From Xanthomonas bromi (lineage in GTDB: Bacteria > Pseudomonadota > Gammaproteobacteria > Xanthomonadales > Xanthomonadaceae), in assembly GCF_900092025.1 (NCBI RefSeq), contig NZ_FLTX01000025.1:88447-152446 (forward strand): a DNA stretch of 64,000 nucleotides. The letters run 5' to 3'. Numbering within the stretch: position 1 is the stretch's first letter; each line of letters starts with the position of its first letter. The notes under the pieces were generated by a model. The model had not been told where the DNA came from and ran no database searches. It worked only from the letters and a program-made list of their open reading frames with translations. Shown in pieces: positions 29,410 to 40,031 of the stretch. A program made the translations under genes and the position numbers.

Positions 29410-29975
29410 TGACCGCACTCGGCACACTCGCGCCATCCGCCGATGCCGAGCTGTTTGCCGACACGCTCAGTTGCGAACTACAGCTGCCGGCCGGCTTCCG
29501 CGCCGGGGGCGATGCCGGTGCGCACAGCGCCGCCGAAACCCTGTTGCGCAGCCTTGGCCAGGTCGAAGACCTGCGCAGCGAGGAAACCAGCGAAGACCGC
29601 GGCGAACTGCCGTTGCTGGTGCAGCGCATGGATGCCAAACTCGACTTGATGCTGGCGCTGATCGGTCGTCTGGTGCGCCAGGGCGACAGTGGCCTGAGCC
29701 AGTGCCTGGTGCGTTGGTCGGTGCGCGGAATCCGCCTGCGTTGCGCAACCAGCCACGCATCCGGCACCACCGGCAGCGTTTGTCTGCAGCCATCCGACTG
29801 GCTCCCTGAACTCGTACAGTTTCCTGCCACCGTGCTGGCAAACGCGAGCGATGGCCACGATTTCTGGCTGTGGCTGCGGTTTGCTCCACTCGCACCGGGT
29901 CTGCAGGACGCCCTGGAACGCCACCTGTTTCGTCTGCATCGCCGTCAGATCGCCGAAGCCCGCCGCCAGCGCTGA
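29409..29975 (+). CDS. Atypical PilZ-like protein
   Basis: A 188-residue cytoplasmic protein. Residues about 60-100 contain a heptad-like helix (LLVQRMDAKLDLMLALIGRLVRQ region), followed by a beta-rich segment with VRWSVRGIRLRC, reminiscent of the PilZ strand motif D/N-x-S-x-x-G. The usual acidic/Asn residue is replaced by Arg, and no RxxxR motif precedes it, so cyclic-di-GMP binding is doubtful. Non-canonical, coiled-coil-containing PilZ proteins that tetramerise are known from Xanthomonas. The start overlaps the previous stop (ATGA), so the pair is coupled. Confidence 0.65.
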   Translation: MTALGTLAPSADAELFADTLSCELQLPAGFRAGGDAGAHSAAETLLRSLGQVEDLRSEETSEDRGELPLLVQRMDAKLDLMLALIGRLVRQGDSGLSQCLVRWSVRGIRLRCATSHASGTTGSVCLQPSDWLPELVQFPATVLANASDGHDFWLWLRFAPLAPGLQDALERHLFRLHRRQIAEARRQR

Positions 29976-30045
29976 TTTCCATGGTTGGCGCGGGGCGCCG
30001 GGTCAGCTAAGGTGCTGTTTATTGAAAAAAGGTCTCTTCTGCGCC

Positions 30046-30678
30046 GTGCGAGTCATCATCGTCGACGATCACACCCTTGTCCGTGCCGGCCTGTCCAGGC
30101 TGCTGCAAACTTTCGCCGGCATCGATGTCGTGGGCGAGGCCAGCAACGCGCAACAAGCCCTGGACATGACATCCCTGCATCGGCCCGACCTGGTGTTGAT
30201 GGACCTGTCCCTGCCCGGCCGTAGCGGCCTGGATGCCATGACCGACGTACTGCGCGCCGCGCCGCGTACGCATGTGGTGATGATGTCGATGCACGACGAC
30301 CCGGTACACGTGCGCGATGCGCTCGATCGCGGCGCCGTCGGCTTCGTGGTCAAGGACGCTGCTCCGCTGGAACTGGAATTGGCCTTGCGCGCTGCCGCCG
30401 CTGGACAGGTGTTCCTGAGTCCGCAGATCTCCTCCAAGATGATTGCGCCAATGCTGGGCCGCGAAAAACCGGTCGGTATTGCCGCACTGTCCCCGCGTCA
30501 GCGCGAGATCCTGCGTGAAATCGGCCGCGGCCAGAGCAATAAGGAAATCGCTGCCGATTTGGGCATCAGCGTCAAAACGGTGGAAACCCACCGCGCACGC
30601 ATGATGGAATCGCTCGGTTGCCGCCGCGCCAACGATCTGGTGCTGCTGGCGGCCAAACATCACAACGAGTTGGTCTGA
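30046..30678 (+). CDS. LuxR/NarL-type response regulator
   Basis: A 210-residue regulator: receiver (1-120) with VDDHTL, phosphorylation site in VLMDLSLPG and FVVKDA lysine, then a LuxR helix-turn-helix (about 145-205) with LSPRQREILREIGRGQSNKEIAADL and VKTVETHRARMM. The start is GTG at 30046, giving MRVIIVDDH. An upstream in-frame TTG (30022) is less likely. It precedes rpoN2 and is a candidate transcription factor for flagellar or surface genes. No kinase is adjacent; HisKA_3 kinases such as the one at 5.3-7.4 kb usually pair with this class. Confidence 0.88.
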   Translation: MRVIIVDDHTLVRAGLSRLLQTFAGIDVVGEASNAQQALDMTSLHRPDLVLMDLSLPGRSGLDAMTDVLRAAPRTHVVMMSMHDDPVHVRDALDRGAVGFVVKDAAPLELELALRAAAAGQVFLSPQISSKMIAPMLGREKPVGIAALSPRQREILREIGRGQSNKEIAADLGISVKTVETHRARMMESLGCRRANDLVLLAAKHHNELV

Positions 30679-30899
30679 CGCGCCACCCTTGGCGAACGCT
30701 GTCTGGCCAACGACGATCAAAACCGTGACGGGATTCCGGCGGGCATGCTTGAGCCCGCCTGCAATGTGGGTAATTTCCCGACAGTCTGTCAGGAAAATCA
30801 TGAGCCTCCTCACCTGACTCCCTGATTAGAAACCCGTCGCGTTGTCCTGCAAGATGCATTCCATCGCTGCTGCGTGCAGCGCCCTTCGGAAGCGCTTCC

Positions 30900-32303
30900 A
30901 TGAAGACGACCATTTCCGCCCAGCTTGGCCAGCAACTGCATCTCACCCCGCAGTTGCTGCAGTCGATCCGTCTGTTGCAATTGGACGGCATGCAGTTGGA
31001 ACTGGAAATCCGTCGTGCTCTGGAAACCAATCCGTTGCTGGAGTTGGAAGAGCTGGCCGATAACGGGGACGAGGCCACCACCAACGACGACGGCGCCAGC
31101 GATATCGCCGCGTTCGACGAGCTGCCGGAAAGCACGATGTGGGACGTGCAGAGCAGCAGCTGGAACGATGGCGACGAGGACCGCATGCAGCGCGTGGCCG
31201 CTGGCGAGTCCACCGACCCGCATGTGCGCATCCTGCGCGAACTGGCGATGGACCTGGACGAGGCGGCACTGGGGGCCGCTGCGTTCTGGCTGGAGCAGAC
31301 CGACGACGCCGGCTATCTGACCGAAGCGCTGTCGACGCTGCAACAGCTGGGCGCCACCCGTCTGGGTCTGACCGTGCAGGCAGTGGAAGCGATCCGTCAG
31401 CGTCTGCTGCAAGGCGACCCGGCCGGCCTGGCCGCCTGCGACCTGCGCGAGTGCCTGCAGGCCCAGCTGAGCGCCCTGCCCGGCCGCGTACCGGCACGCC
31501 ACCTGGCGGCGCGCATTCTCGACGGCGACCTGGAGCTGCTGGCCGCGCACGACTACGCGGTGCTGGCGCGTGCGCACGATGCCGAGGTGGACGATGCGCG
31601 CGAAGCGGTGCGGCTGATCCTGTCGCTGCAACCGCGCCCGGGTGACGATCTGCTGCAGGAAAGCAACGCCAGCGTGATTCCGGATGTGCTCGCCTGGCAT
31701 GCCGACGGCAGCTGGCGCGTCGCGCTCAATCCGGCGACCACCCATCGCGTCAGCATCAACCCGGTGCACGAACGCGCGCTGGCCGAAGCCGGCGACGCAG
31801 CGCAGCCGTTGCGCGACATGCTGCAGGAAGCGCGCTGGCTGACCCGCGGCCTGTCGATGCGCTACGAGACCCTGCTGCGCGCAACGCGCGCCATCGTCGA
31901 ACGCCAGGCGGCTTTCCTGGCGCGCGGCGAAGAAGCGATGGCACCGCTGACGCTGAAGGAGATCGCCGACGAAATCGGCATGCACGAATCCACCATTTCG
32001 CGCATTACCACTGGCAAATACATTCAGACCCCGCGCGGCACCTTCGAGCTCAAGCATTTCTTTGCCGTGCGGCTGGAAGGTGCCAGCGTCTCCGGCCAGG
32101 CCGTCAAGGCGATGGTGCGCCGCCTGATCGAAAGCGAGCCGGCCGGCCGGCCATTGGCCGACGAGGCCATTGCCGGATTGCTCTCGCGGCAAGGCGTTAA
32201 CATTGCGCGCCGCACCGTCGCCAAATACCGCGAACAACTTGATATCGCCCCGGCACGCGAGCGCCGCCGCACCAATAAACCGCTGCTTGCCCGGGCAGGA
32301 TAA
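30900..32303 (+). CDS. rpoN2: Sigma-54 factor RpoN (flagellar copy, RpoN2)
   Basis: A 467-residue sigma-54: Region I QLGQQLHLTPQLLQSIRLLQLD (activator contact), acidic Region II, core-binding domain, DNA-binding HTH and RpoN box ARRTVAKYRE at 435-444. Xanthomonads carry two rpoN genes; the one beside fleQ is called rpoN2 and directs flagellar transcription. The matching -24/-12 sites in this window are its likely targets. No sigma-54 site is seen before rpoN2 itself. Confidence 0.95.
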   Translation: MKTTISAQLGQQLHLTPQLLQSIRLLQLDGMQLELEIRRALETNPLLELEELADNGDEATTNDDGASDIAAFDELPESTMWDVQSSSWNDGDEDRMQRVAAGESTDPHVRILRELAMDLDEAALGAAAFWLEQTDDAGYLTEALSTLQQLGATRLGLTVQAVEAIRQRLLQGDPAGLAACDLRECLQAQLSALPGRVPARHLAARILDGDLELLAAHDYAVLARAHDAEVDDAREAVRLILSLQPRPGDDLLQESNASVIPDVLAWHADGSWRVALNPATTHRVSINPVHERALAEAGDAAQPLRDMLQEARWLTRGLSMRYETLLRATRAIVERQAAFLARGEEAMAPLTLKEIADEIGMHESTISRITTGKYIQTPRGTFELKHFFAVRLEGASVSGQAVKAMVRRLIESEPAGRPLADEAIAGLLSRQGVNIARRTVAKYREQLDIAPARERRRTNKPLLARAG

Positions 32304-32311
32304 GGATTACT

Positions 32312-32688
32312 ATGAGCAAACTCACCGTGCTGCTGGTCGACGACCACGAGGGCTTCATCAACGCTGCGATGCGTCATTTTCGCAAAGTGGAGTGGCTCAA
32401 CATCGTGGGCAGTGCCGCCAATGGGCTGGAAGCGATCGAGCGCTCTGAGTCGCTGCGCCCCAGTGTGGTGCTGATGGACCTGGCCATGCCGGAGATGGGC
32501 GGGCTGCAGGCCACGCGTCTGATCAAGACGCAGGACGATCCGCCGTATATTGTGATTGCGAGCCACTTCGACGATGCCGAGCATCGTGAACACGCTCTTC
32601 GCGCGGGTGCTGACAATTTTGTCAGCAAGCTGTCCTATATCCAGGAAGTCATGCCAATCCTGGAGGGCCTGACGGTAAGGAGCCAGGA

Positions 32689-32692
<4 letters not shown>
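32312..32692 (+). CDS. Stand-alone receiver protein coupled to fleQ
   Basis: A 126-residue CheY-like receiver without output domain: LLVDDHEGF acidic pair, phosphorylation site in VLMDLAMPEMGG, and a lysine in FVSKLSY. It lies between rpoN2 (8 bases) and fleQ, and its stop overlaps the fleQ start (ATGA). It probably transmits a phospho-signal to FleQ or RpoN2 by protein contact. Related genes sit here in other xanthomonads. Partner kinase not visible. Confidence 0.88.
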
Positions 32693-34173
<1,481 letters not shown>

Positions 34174-34200
34174 GCGCACACGCGCGCATGTTCCGCTCGC

Positions 34201-34216
34201 TGGCATAGCGCTTGCT
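34201..34216 (+). promoter_or_regulatory. Sigma-54 promoter of the glycan operon
   Basis: TGGCAT-AGCGC-TTGCT, with GG and GC 10 bases apart, 76 bases before the aminotransferase. It places the sugar-modifying genes under the flagellar sigma-54 hierarchy. Confidence 0.85.
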
Positions 34217-34291
34217 TCAGCAGGACTACTCCGTTCGCAGCTGCCGGCGGCGACGGAATCCCGACCTTCACCAGCACCTGCAGAGGCATTG

Positions 34292-35401
34292 ATGCCCATC
34301 CCCGTCACCAGTCCGCTGCTGCCGCCACTGGAAGACTTCCTGCCCTATCTGGAGCGGATCTGGACCAGCCGCATCGTCAGCAACGGTGGCGAGATGCACC
34401 ACGCACTCGAACGCGCGCTGTGCGAGTACCTGGGCGTGCCGCATCTGGCATTGCTGACCAACGGCACCACTGCCTTGATCACCGCGCTGCAGGCGCTGCG
34501 CATCACCGGTGAAGTGATCACCACGCCCTACTCGTTCGTGGCCACTGCGCATTCGCTGTTGTGGAAGAGCATCACCCCGGTGTTCGTGGACATCGATCCG
34601 ATGACGCTCAACATGGACCCTTCGAAGATCGAAGCGGCCATCACCCCGCAGACCACCGCGATCATGCCGGTGCATTGCTATGGCACTGCCTGCGATACAG
34701 CTGCCATCACGCGTATCGCCGACATCTACAACCTCAAGGTGATCTACGACGCGGCGCATGCGTTTGGCGTGCGCGATGAGGGCGGTTCGATCCTGCGCCA
34801 TGGCGACCTGAGCGTGCTGAGCTTTCATGCCACCAAGGTGTTCAACACCTTCGAGGGCGGTGCGATCGTCTGTCCCGACGAAAAAACCTACCAGCGCATC
34901 GGGCATCTGAAGAACTTCGGCTTCGTCGATGAAACCACGGTGGTGGCACCGGGCATCAACGGCAAAATGAATGAGATCAGCGCGGCGTTCGGCCTGCTGC
35001 AGCTTCAGCACATCGACAACGCCATCGCCCAGCGCAGCGCCATCGATGCGCAGTATCGGCAGCGGTTGAGCGACGTGCGTGGCATCCACTGTGTTGCGCG
35101 GCCCGCGCACTCCAGCCCCAATTACGCGTATTTCCCGGTGCTGGTGCAGGACGACTATCCGCTCTCGCGCGATGCGCTGTACCAATTGATGCGCGAGCAC
35201 GGCATTCTGGTACGACGCTACTTCTATCCGTTGATCAGCGATTTTCCGATGTATCGCGCGCTTCCTTCGTCTGCGCCGGCATGGTTGCCGGTAGCGCGTT
35301 CGGTGGCCGCCCAAGTATTGTGCTTGCCGATCTTTCCCGGCCTGACCGCAGATCAGGTCGACACCATCGCCGACATCATCGCCGGCGAACAGGCCACATG
35401 A
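34292..35401 (+). CDS. vioA: PLP-dependent nucleotide-sugar aminotransferase (VioA-like)
   Basis: A 369-residue member of the DegT/DnrJ/EryC1 family, which aminate keto-sugar nucleotides. NGTTALITALQAL, DAAHAFGV and the PLP lysine K182 in FHATKVFNTFEGG are typical. In Pseudomonas syringae the orthologous VioA makes dTDP-viosamine for flagellin. In Xanthomonas this position carries a similar gene, so a dTDP-4-keto-6-deoxyglucose substrate is likely but not proven. The start at ATG 34292 has CAGAGG upstream. First gene of a nine-gene operon. Confidence 0.9.
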   Translation: MPIPVTSPLLPPLEDFLPYLERIWTSRIVSNGGEMHHALERALCEYLGVPHLALLTNGTTALITALQALRITGEVITTPYSFVATAHSLLWKSITPVFVDIDPMTLNMDPSKIEAAITPQTTAIMPVHCYGTACDTAAITRIADIYNLKVIYDAAHAFGVRDEGGSILRHGDLSVLSFHATKVFNTFEGGAIVCPDEKTYQRIGHLKNFGFVDETTVVAPGINGKMNEISAAFGLLQLQHIDNAIAQRSAIDAQYRQRLSDVRGIHCVARPAHSSPNYAYFPVLVQDDYPLSRDALYQLMREHGILVRRYFYPLISDFPMYRALPSSAPAWLPVARSVAAQVLCLPIFPGLTADQVDTIADIIAGEQAT

Positions 35402-35465
35402 GCGCAGCACGCAAGACCGTGTTTCCAGACTCCCGCATCTTCAACAGGCAACCAGGCGCGATCGC

Positions 35466-35690
35466 ATGACCCAGGCAACGTTTATCGAGAACTTCCTCTC
35501 CGCCACCGATTTCCAGGAGCCGGTGGAGGTCACGCTGGACACCGTGTTGCTCGAACTCCCGGAATGGGATTCGCTGGCCGCGCTCGGCGTGATCGTCATG
35601 TTCGACATGGAATACGGCAAGACCATCACCGGCGAAGATCTCACCGCCGCCACCACTGTGGGCGATCTCTACAAACTGACCGAGGCGTAA
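35466..35690 (+). CDS. Dedicated acyl carrier protein
   Basis: A 74-residue carrier protein with the phosphopantetheine attachment serine in WDSLAAL (about residues 36-42). It is not the fatty-acid ACP (poor match around the serine) and sits in a sugar-modification operon, so it probably carries the short acyl chain transferred to an amino sugar. It lies 65 bases after the aminotransferase gene. In the P. syringae viosamine-modifying island an ACP gene plays the same part. Confidence 0.9.
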   Translation: MTQATFIENFLSATDFQEPVEVTLDTVLLELPEWDSLAALGVIVMFDMEYGKTITGEDLTAATTVGDLYKLTEA

Positions 35691-35695
35691 GCACC

Positions 35696-36736
35696 ATGCC
35701 GACCTCCACGCTGCAGAACGTCCGCTTTGCCGGCATGGCGACATGCGTGCCCAAGCGCGTGGTGTCCAATCTCACCGACTGCCGTCCGCAGATTCGCTCC
35801 GAGCGCGAGCGCCTGGTGCGCAACATCGGCATCGAGACCCGCCGCATGGCGTCGGACTGGCAGTGTTTTTCCGACCTGGCCTTCGATGCAACTGAGGTGC
35901 TGCTGGAAAAACTGCAGTGGAAGCGCGAGGAGATCGACGCGCTGATCGTAGTGACCCAGTCGCCGGACTACCCGATCCCGGCCACCGCGATCATCCTTCA
36001 GGACCGGCTGGGGCTGTCGCATGCCACGGTCGCCTTCGACGTCAACCTGGGCTGCTCGGCCTACCCGTTCGGCATCAACCTGCTCGGCTCGATGATCGCC
36101 GCCGGCGGCGTCAAGAGGGGCCTGCTGCTGGTCGGCGACCGCAGCGCCAATCTGGAAGACCCGATCTTTTCCGACTCCGGCACCGCCACGGCGCTGGAGT
36201 TCAGTGCCGACGCCCCGCCGATGTATTTCGACCTCAACAGCGATGGCAGCGGCTACAAGGCCATCATTCTGCCGGTCGGTGGTCAACGCGAGCCGGTCGC
36301 CATGCAGCACCTGATGCCATTCCGGGAAGAACCCGACGGCCCGTGGCGCCGCGGTGTGGACCTCATCCTGGACGGCGTGGCGGTGTTGAGTTTTTCCACT
36401 CAGCGCATTCCGCCGGCGGTGCAAAAGCTGCTCGACTACACCGGTGTTTCCAAGGATGAGATCGATTACTTCGTCTTCCATCAAGCTAACCGCATGATCA
36501 ATGAGACCATCCGCAAGAAGCTTGGTCTTCCGGTAGAAAAGGTACCCTCCACGCTGCGCGACTTTGGCAACTCAAGCGGCGCCTCGCTGCCGGTGACCAT
36601 GACCGTGCGCATTAACAAAGAGCTGGAATCCGGACCCAAGCGCATAGTGCTGTGCGGCTTCGGCATTGGGCTTTCTTGGGGTAGCTGTCTGGTGGATATC
36701 GAGGGTGCTGTGTTTCCGGATCTAATCGAATCGTGA
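35696..36736 (+). CDS. 3-oxoacyl-ACP synthase III-like (KAS III)
   Basis: A 346-residue FabH-family condensing enzyme with catalytic C120 (NLGCSAYPFG), H262 (FHQANRM) and N292 (FGNSSGAS). It should condense an acyl-CoA with malonyl-ACP to give a 3-oxoacyl chain on the neighbouring ACP. The context implies acyl chain building for glycan decoration rather than fatty acid synthesis. The ATG 35696 is 5 bases after the ACP stop; its own stop overlaps the next start (GTGA). Confidence 0.9.
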   Translation: MPTSTLQNVRFAGMATCVPKRVVSNLTDCRPQIRSERERLVRNIGIETRRMASDWQCFSDLAFDATEVLLEKLQWKREEIDALIVVTQSPDYPIPATAIILQDRLGLSHATVAFDVNLGCSAYPFGINLLGSMIAAGGVKRGLLLVGDRSANLEDPIFSDSGTATALEFSADAPPMYFDLNSDGSGYKAIILPVGGQREPVAMQHLMPFREEPDGPWRRGVDLILDGVAVLSFSTQRIPPAVQKLLDYTGVSKDEIDYFVFHQANRMINETIRKKLGLPVEKVPSTLRDFGNSSGASLPVTMTVRINKELESGPKRIVLCGFGIGLSWGSCLVDIEGAVFPDLIES

Positions 36737-37497
36737 GTATTGCCCCCGACCCCTTCTCGCTCACCGGCAAACGCATTCTCGTCACCGGTGCCTCCTCGGG
36801 TATCGGCCGCCAGATCGCCATTTCCTGCGCCGAACTTGGTGCCCAGCTGGCGATCAGCGGGCGCGACCACGCGCGGCTGGCCTCGACCTTGGAGGCGTTG
36901 GAGGGCAAAGGGCACATTGCAATCGTGGCAGACCTTGACCGGCAGGAGGACATTGATCGCCTGGTCGCCGACGTCGGCGTGTTGGACGGGATGGCGCACG
37001 CGGCCGGGATTTCCCGGCTGGTTCCGATGCGCTTGGTCAATCGGGCGCATTTGAACGACATCTTCTCCAGCAACACATTCGCACCGATGCTGCTGACTCG
37101 TGGCCTGCTGGCTAAGAAACGCATCGCCGCGAACGGCTCGCTGGTGTTCGTCGCTTCGGTCGCCTCGCATATCGGGCCAATGGCTAGCAGCGCGTACGCG
37201 GCCAGCAAAAGTGCCCTACTCGGCATGGTGAGATCGCTGGCGCAGGAAGTTGCCAAGAACGGCATCCGCGCCAACTGCATCGCCCCGGGTTACGTGCGCA
37301 CACCGCTGCTGGATGGCTTGCAGGGCAGCGGCGGCAACATGGAAACACTGTTCGAACTGACACCGCTTGGCATGGGCGAGCCGGAGGACGTCGCCTACGC
37401 CGCCGCCTTCCTGCTGGCCGATGCGAGTCGCTGGATCACGCGCAACTATTTCGTGGTGGATGGCGGCCTCACCGTGCCGATGGACATCTACGCATGA
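36733..37497 (+). CDS. Short-chain dehydrogenase, FabG-like (first)
   Basis: A 254-residue SDR with TGASSGIG (18-25) NAD(P) motif, catalytic Ser at about 142 and Y155-x-x-x-K159, DGGLTVP end. Probably a 3-oxoacyl-ACP reductase giving a 3-hydroxyacyl chain. The start is GTG, overlapping the previous stop. A second SDR follows, so one may instead act on the sugar. Confidence 0.88.
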   Translation: MSIAPDPFSLTGKRILVTGASSGIGRQIAISCAELGAQLAISGRDHARLASTLEALEGKGHIAIVADLDRQEDIDRLVADVGVLDGMAHAAGISRLVPMRLVNRAHLNDIFSSNTFAPMLLTRGLLAKKRIAANGSLVFVASVASHIGPMASSAYAASKSALLGMVRSLAQEVAKNGIRANCIAPGYVRTPLLDGLQGSGGNMETLFELTPLGMGEPEDVAYAAAFLLADASRWITRNYFVVDGGLTVPMDIYA

Positions 37498-38231
37498 ACA
37501 CACCGGCACGCACTGCGTTTTCGCTCAACGGCAAAACGATCCTGGTGACGGGAGCGTCGTCGGGGCTGGGGCGGCAAATCGCCATTGCCTGCGCTCAGCG
37601 AGGCGCCCGCATCGTTCTCGCTGGACGCGACAAAGACCGTCTCGCGCAGACCCAGGCGCAGCTGCAGGGCACGGGCCACGTTGGCATGCTCGGCGACCTG
37701 ACCAGCGCCGCCGATCGCGAAGCACTGGCTGCTGCAGCGGGTGCGACGGTACATGGTCTGGTGCACTGCGCTGGCATGCAGAAGCATTGCCCGATCCGGC
37801 AGCTGACCGAGGCGGCGATGACCGAGATGTATACGGTCAATTTTCTCGCTCCGGTGATGCTGACGCAGCGCCTGCTGCAGTCCAATGCCATCGCCCCGCA
37901 GGGCTCGATCATATTCATGCTATCCACTGCCGCGCACCTCGGCACGCGTGGCGTGGGGCCGTACTCGGCGATGAAAGCCGGGCTCATCGGCATCATCAAA
38001 TGCCTGGCGCTCGAACAGGCCAAACGCACGATCCGGGTCAACGGCATTTCTCCGTCCGCCGTAGGCACTCCGATCTGGGGCGCAGACCAACTCGATGCGC
38101 AGAAAGCGCGGCATCCGCTGGGCCTGGGTGAACCACAGGACGTAGCCAACGCCGCAATCTATCTACTGGCCGACGCCAGCCGTTGGGTCACTGGGACCAG
38201 CCTGGTGATGGACGGCGGCTCGATCCTATGA
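37494..38231 (+). CDS. Short-chain dehydrogenase, FabG-like (second)
   Basis: A 245-residue SDR with TGASSGLG (19-26), Ser144 and Y157-x-x-x-K161. It resembles the first SDR across the Rossmann fold but clearly diverges, so it is an older duplication or separate recruitment. ATGA overlap with both neighbours. Substrate unknown: acyl-ACP or keto-sugar. Confidence 0.87.
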   Translation: MNTPARTAFSLNGKTILVTGASSGLGRQIAIACAQRGARIVLAGRDKDRLAQTQAQLQGTGHVGMLGDLTSAADREALAAAAGATVHGLVHCAGMQKHCPIRQLTEAAMTEMYTVNFLAPVMLTQRLLQSNAIAPQGSIIFMLSTAAHLGTRGVGPYSAMKAGLIGIIKCLALEQAKRTIRVNGISPSAVGTPIWGADQLDAQKARHPLGLGEPQDVANAAIYLLADASRWVTGTSLVMDGGSIL

Positions 38232-38872
38232 CCCACCCCGTTTTGATTATTGGCGCCGGCGGATGGGGTCGCGAGGTCCTGGCGCAGATGCAGGGCGATC
38301 CCGCATGCGGAACGCAGTGGCGTCCGGTGGGATTTCTCGACACGCGCCCGCAGCTACTGGACGGTCTGGGCTGCGACCTAACCATCGTCGGCAGCCCGCT
38401 CGCGTACCAGCCACGGGACGAAGAACGCTTCGTGTGCGCAATCGGCGATCCGCATTCGCGCCAGCGCTATGCGCAGCCATTGCTCGCGCAAGGCGCGCAA
38501 TTCATTCCGATCCTCACCGGCGCGTTCCTGAGCCCACGCGTGCACATCGGCCAGGGCTGTTTCGTGTGCCACCGCGTGCAGCTCAGCCCCGACGTGTGGC
38601 TGGGCGACTTCGTCAACGTGCAGGCCAACGCCATGCTCGGCCACGATGTCCATGTCGGCGACTACGCGCAGATCGGGGCAATGACCTTCGTCGGCGGCGG
38701 CGCGCGGATCGGCGAGCGCGCCACCGTGCATCCGCACGCCACCATCCTGCCCGGTATCCGCGTCGGCGACGGTGCAGTGGTCGGTGCTGGTGCAGTCGTG
38801 GTGAAGGATGTGCCAGCGGGCGCCAGCGTGTTTGGCAACCCGGCGCGGGTCATTTACCAGAAGGATTCATGA
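38228..38872 (+). CDS. PglD/NeuD-type sugar acyltransferase
   Basis: A 214-residue acyltransferase. The N-terminal PglD-like Rossmann fold begins [14 protein letters not shown]; the C-terminal left-handed beta helix is shown by hexad repeats (VHIGQG, VWLGDF, VHVGDY, ARIGER, IRVGDG) and ends [11 protein letters not shown]. Such enzymes N-acylate UDP- or dTDP-amino sugars, as VioB does for viosamine. In this operon it may transfer the ACP-borne acyl group to the amino sugar. The start at ATG 38228 overlaps the previous stop. Confidence 0.9.
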   Translation: MTHPVLIIGAGGWGREVLAQMQGDPACGTQWRPVGFLDTRPQLLDGLGCDLTIVGSPLAYQPRDEERFVCAIGDPHSRQRYAQPLLAQGAQFIPILTGAFLSPRVHIGQGCFVCHRVQLSPDVWLGDFVNVQANAMLGHDVHVGDYAQIGAMTFVGGGARIGERATVHPHATILPGIRVGDGAVVGAGAVVVKDVPAGASVFGNPARVIYQKDS

Positions 38873-38885
38873 GGAAGCCACGCCA

Positions 38886-40031
38886 ATGCGTTCGCGAATG
38901 CACCCCAGCTACTACCTATCGACGGACATCTTCGCCCGCGAACAGCGCAAGATCTTCCGCAAGGTCTGGCTGTTCGCCGGCCTCAAAACGCTGCTCCCCG
39001 ACAACAACTGCTTCATCACCCGAAGGCTCGCTGGCATTCCGGTTCTGATACAGAACTTCCAGGGCAGCCTGCGTGCGTTCGAGAACGTCTGCCTGCACCG
39101 CAGCGCACTGCTACAAACCACTGCGGTAGGAAAACGCCCGTTAGTCTGCCCGTATCACGCATGGAAGTACGATGCCGAAGGTCGGGTCGAGAATATCCCC
39201 GAATGCGATGCCATTTATGGCTTCAGCGAAGACGAACGGCGTGGTCTGAAGCTGCGAGAGTTCGCCTTGCGTCAGGTGGGCAACCTGCTGTTCGTCAACC
39301 TCGATCCCAGCCCGATGCCCATCGAGGAGCAGTTTTCGGCAGACTTCATCGCCTTGCTGGAAAGTAGTTCCAACGCCTACGACACCGAGGTCATGGTGAC
39401 CACCTGGAGTGGCCGGTACAACTGGAAACTCGCTTACGAAAATCTTCGGGATGCCAATCACCCACGCTTCGTCCACCCCAAAACCCTGGCCAAGAGCGTC
39501 AGCTTCGTTGCCGAGGTAAACGAAGAGCAAGCCAAGGAGTCCACGGAAGCGTTGCAAGAAAGCTCGCCCGCAGCCTTGAGGCACGAAATGCGCCGCTTCA
39601 GTTTCGGCGGCCCGGAAGCCCCCATATCCAACCTCAAGCACTTCGGCTGGCACGATAAAGTGGAACGTTGGGGCGCGCAGGATGCCTACTTCAACTGGTT
39701 GGCCTTCCCGAACATGCATATCGCCAGTTCCAACGGCGGCTACTCTTTCACGCTGGAACACCACATCCCCGTCGCACCGGACCGGACCGATCTGGAAATC
39801 TATTGGTTTAGCGCACGCAAGAAACAGCCTTACGGCTCTGCCAGCCAAGTGCTACTGGCGCAGATGCACGGCAGTAAGGTCGTGGTAGGCGAAGACGTGG
39901 ACATCATGGAGCGGGTGCAGGCGGCATTGCACACAGACGCTCCGCTCCCCACCCAGGGAGCCTATGAATCCATGAATCGCCTGGTCGAACGCTGGTACAC
40001 GCTGCTGATGGAGACCGAATATGAAATCTAG
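38886..40031 (+). CDS. Rieske non-haem iron oxygenase
   Basis: A 381-residue ring-hydroxylating-oxygenase-type alpha subunit. The Rieske [2Fe-2S] ligands are C69/H71 (CLHR) and C88/H91 (CPYH); the mononuclear iron site is suggested by D189 with H192 and H197 (RDANHPRFVH). Such enzymes use O2 and electrons from a reductase to hydroxylate, demethylate or desaturate. No reductase or ferredoxin gene is adjacent, so electrons must come from elsewhere. Substrate is probably an acyl-ACP or sugar of this pathway. It overlaps the next gene by 11 bases. Confidence 0.9.
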   Translation: MRSRMHPSYYLSTDIFAREQRKIFRKVWLFAGLKTLLPDNNCFITRRLAGIPVLIQNFQGSLRAFENVCLHRSALLQTTAVGKRPLVCPYHAWKYDAEGRVENIPECDAIYGFSEDERRGLKLREFALRQVGNLLFVNLDPSPMPIEEQFSADFIALLESSSNAYDTEVMVTTWSGRYNWKLAYENLRDANHPRFVHPKTLAKSVSFVAEVNEEQAKESTEALQESSPAALRHEMRRFSFGGPEAPISNLKHFGWHDKVERWGAQDAYFNWLAFPNMHIASSNGGYSFTLEHHIPVAPDRTDLEIYWFSARKKQPYGSASQVLLAQMHGSKVVVGEDVDIMERVQAALHTDAPLPTQGAYESMNRLVERWYTLLMETEYEI

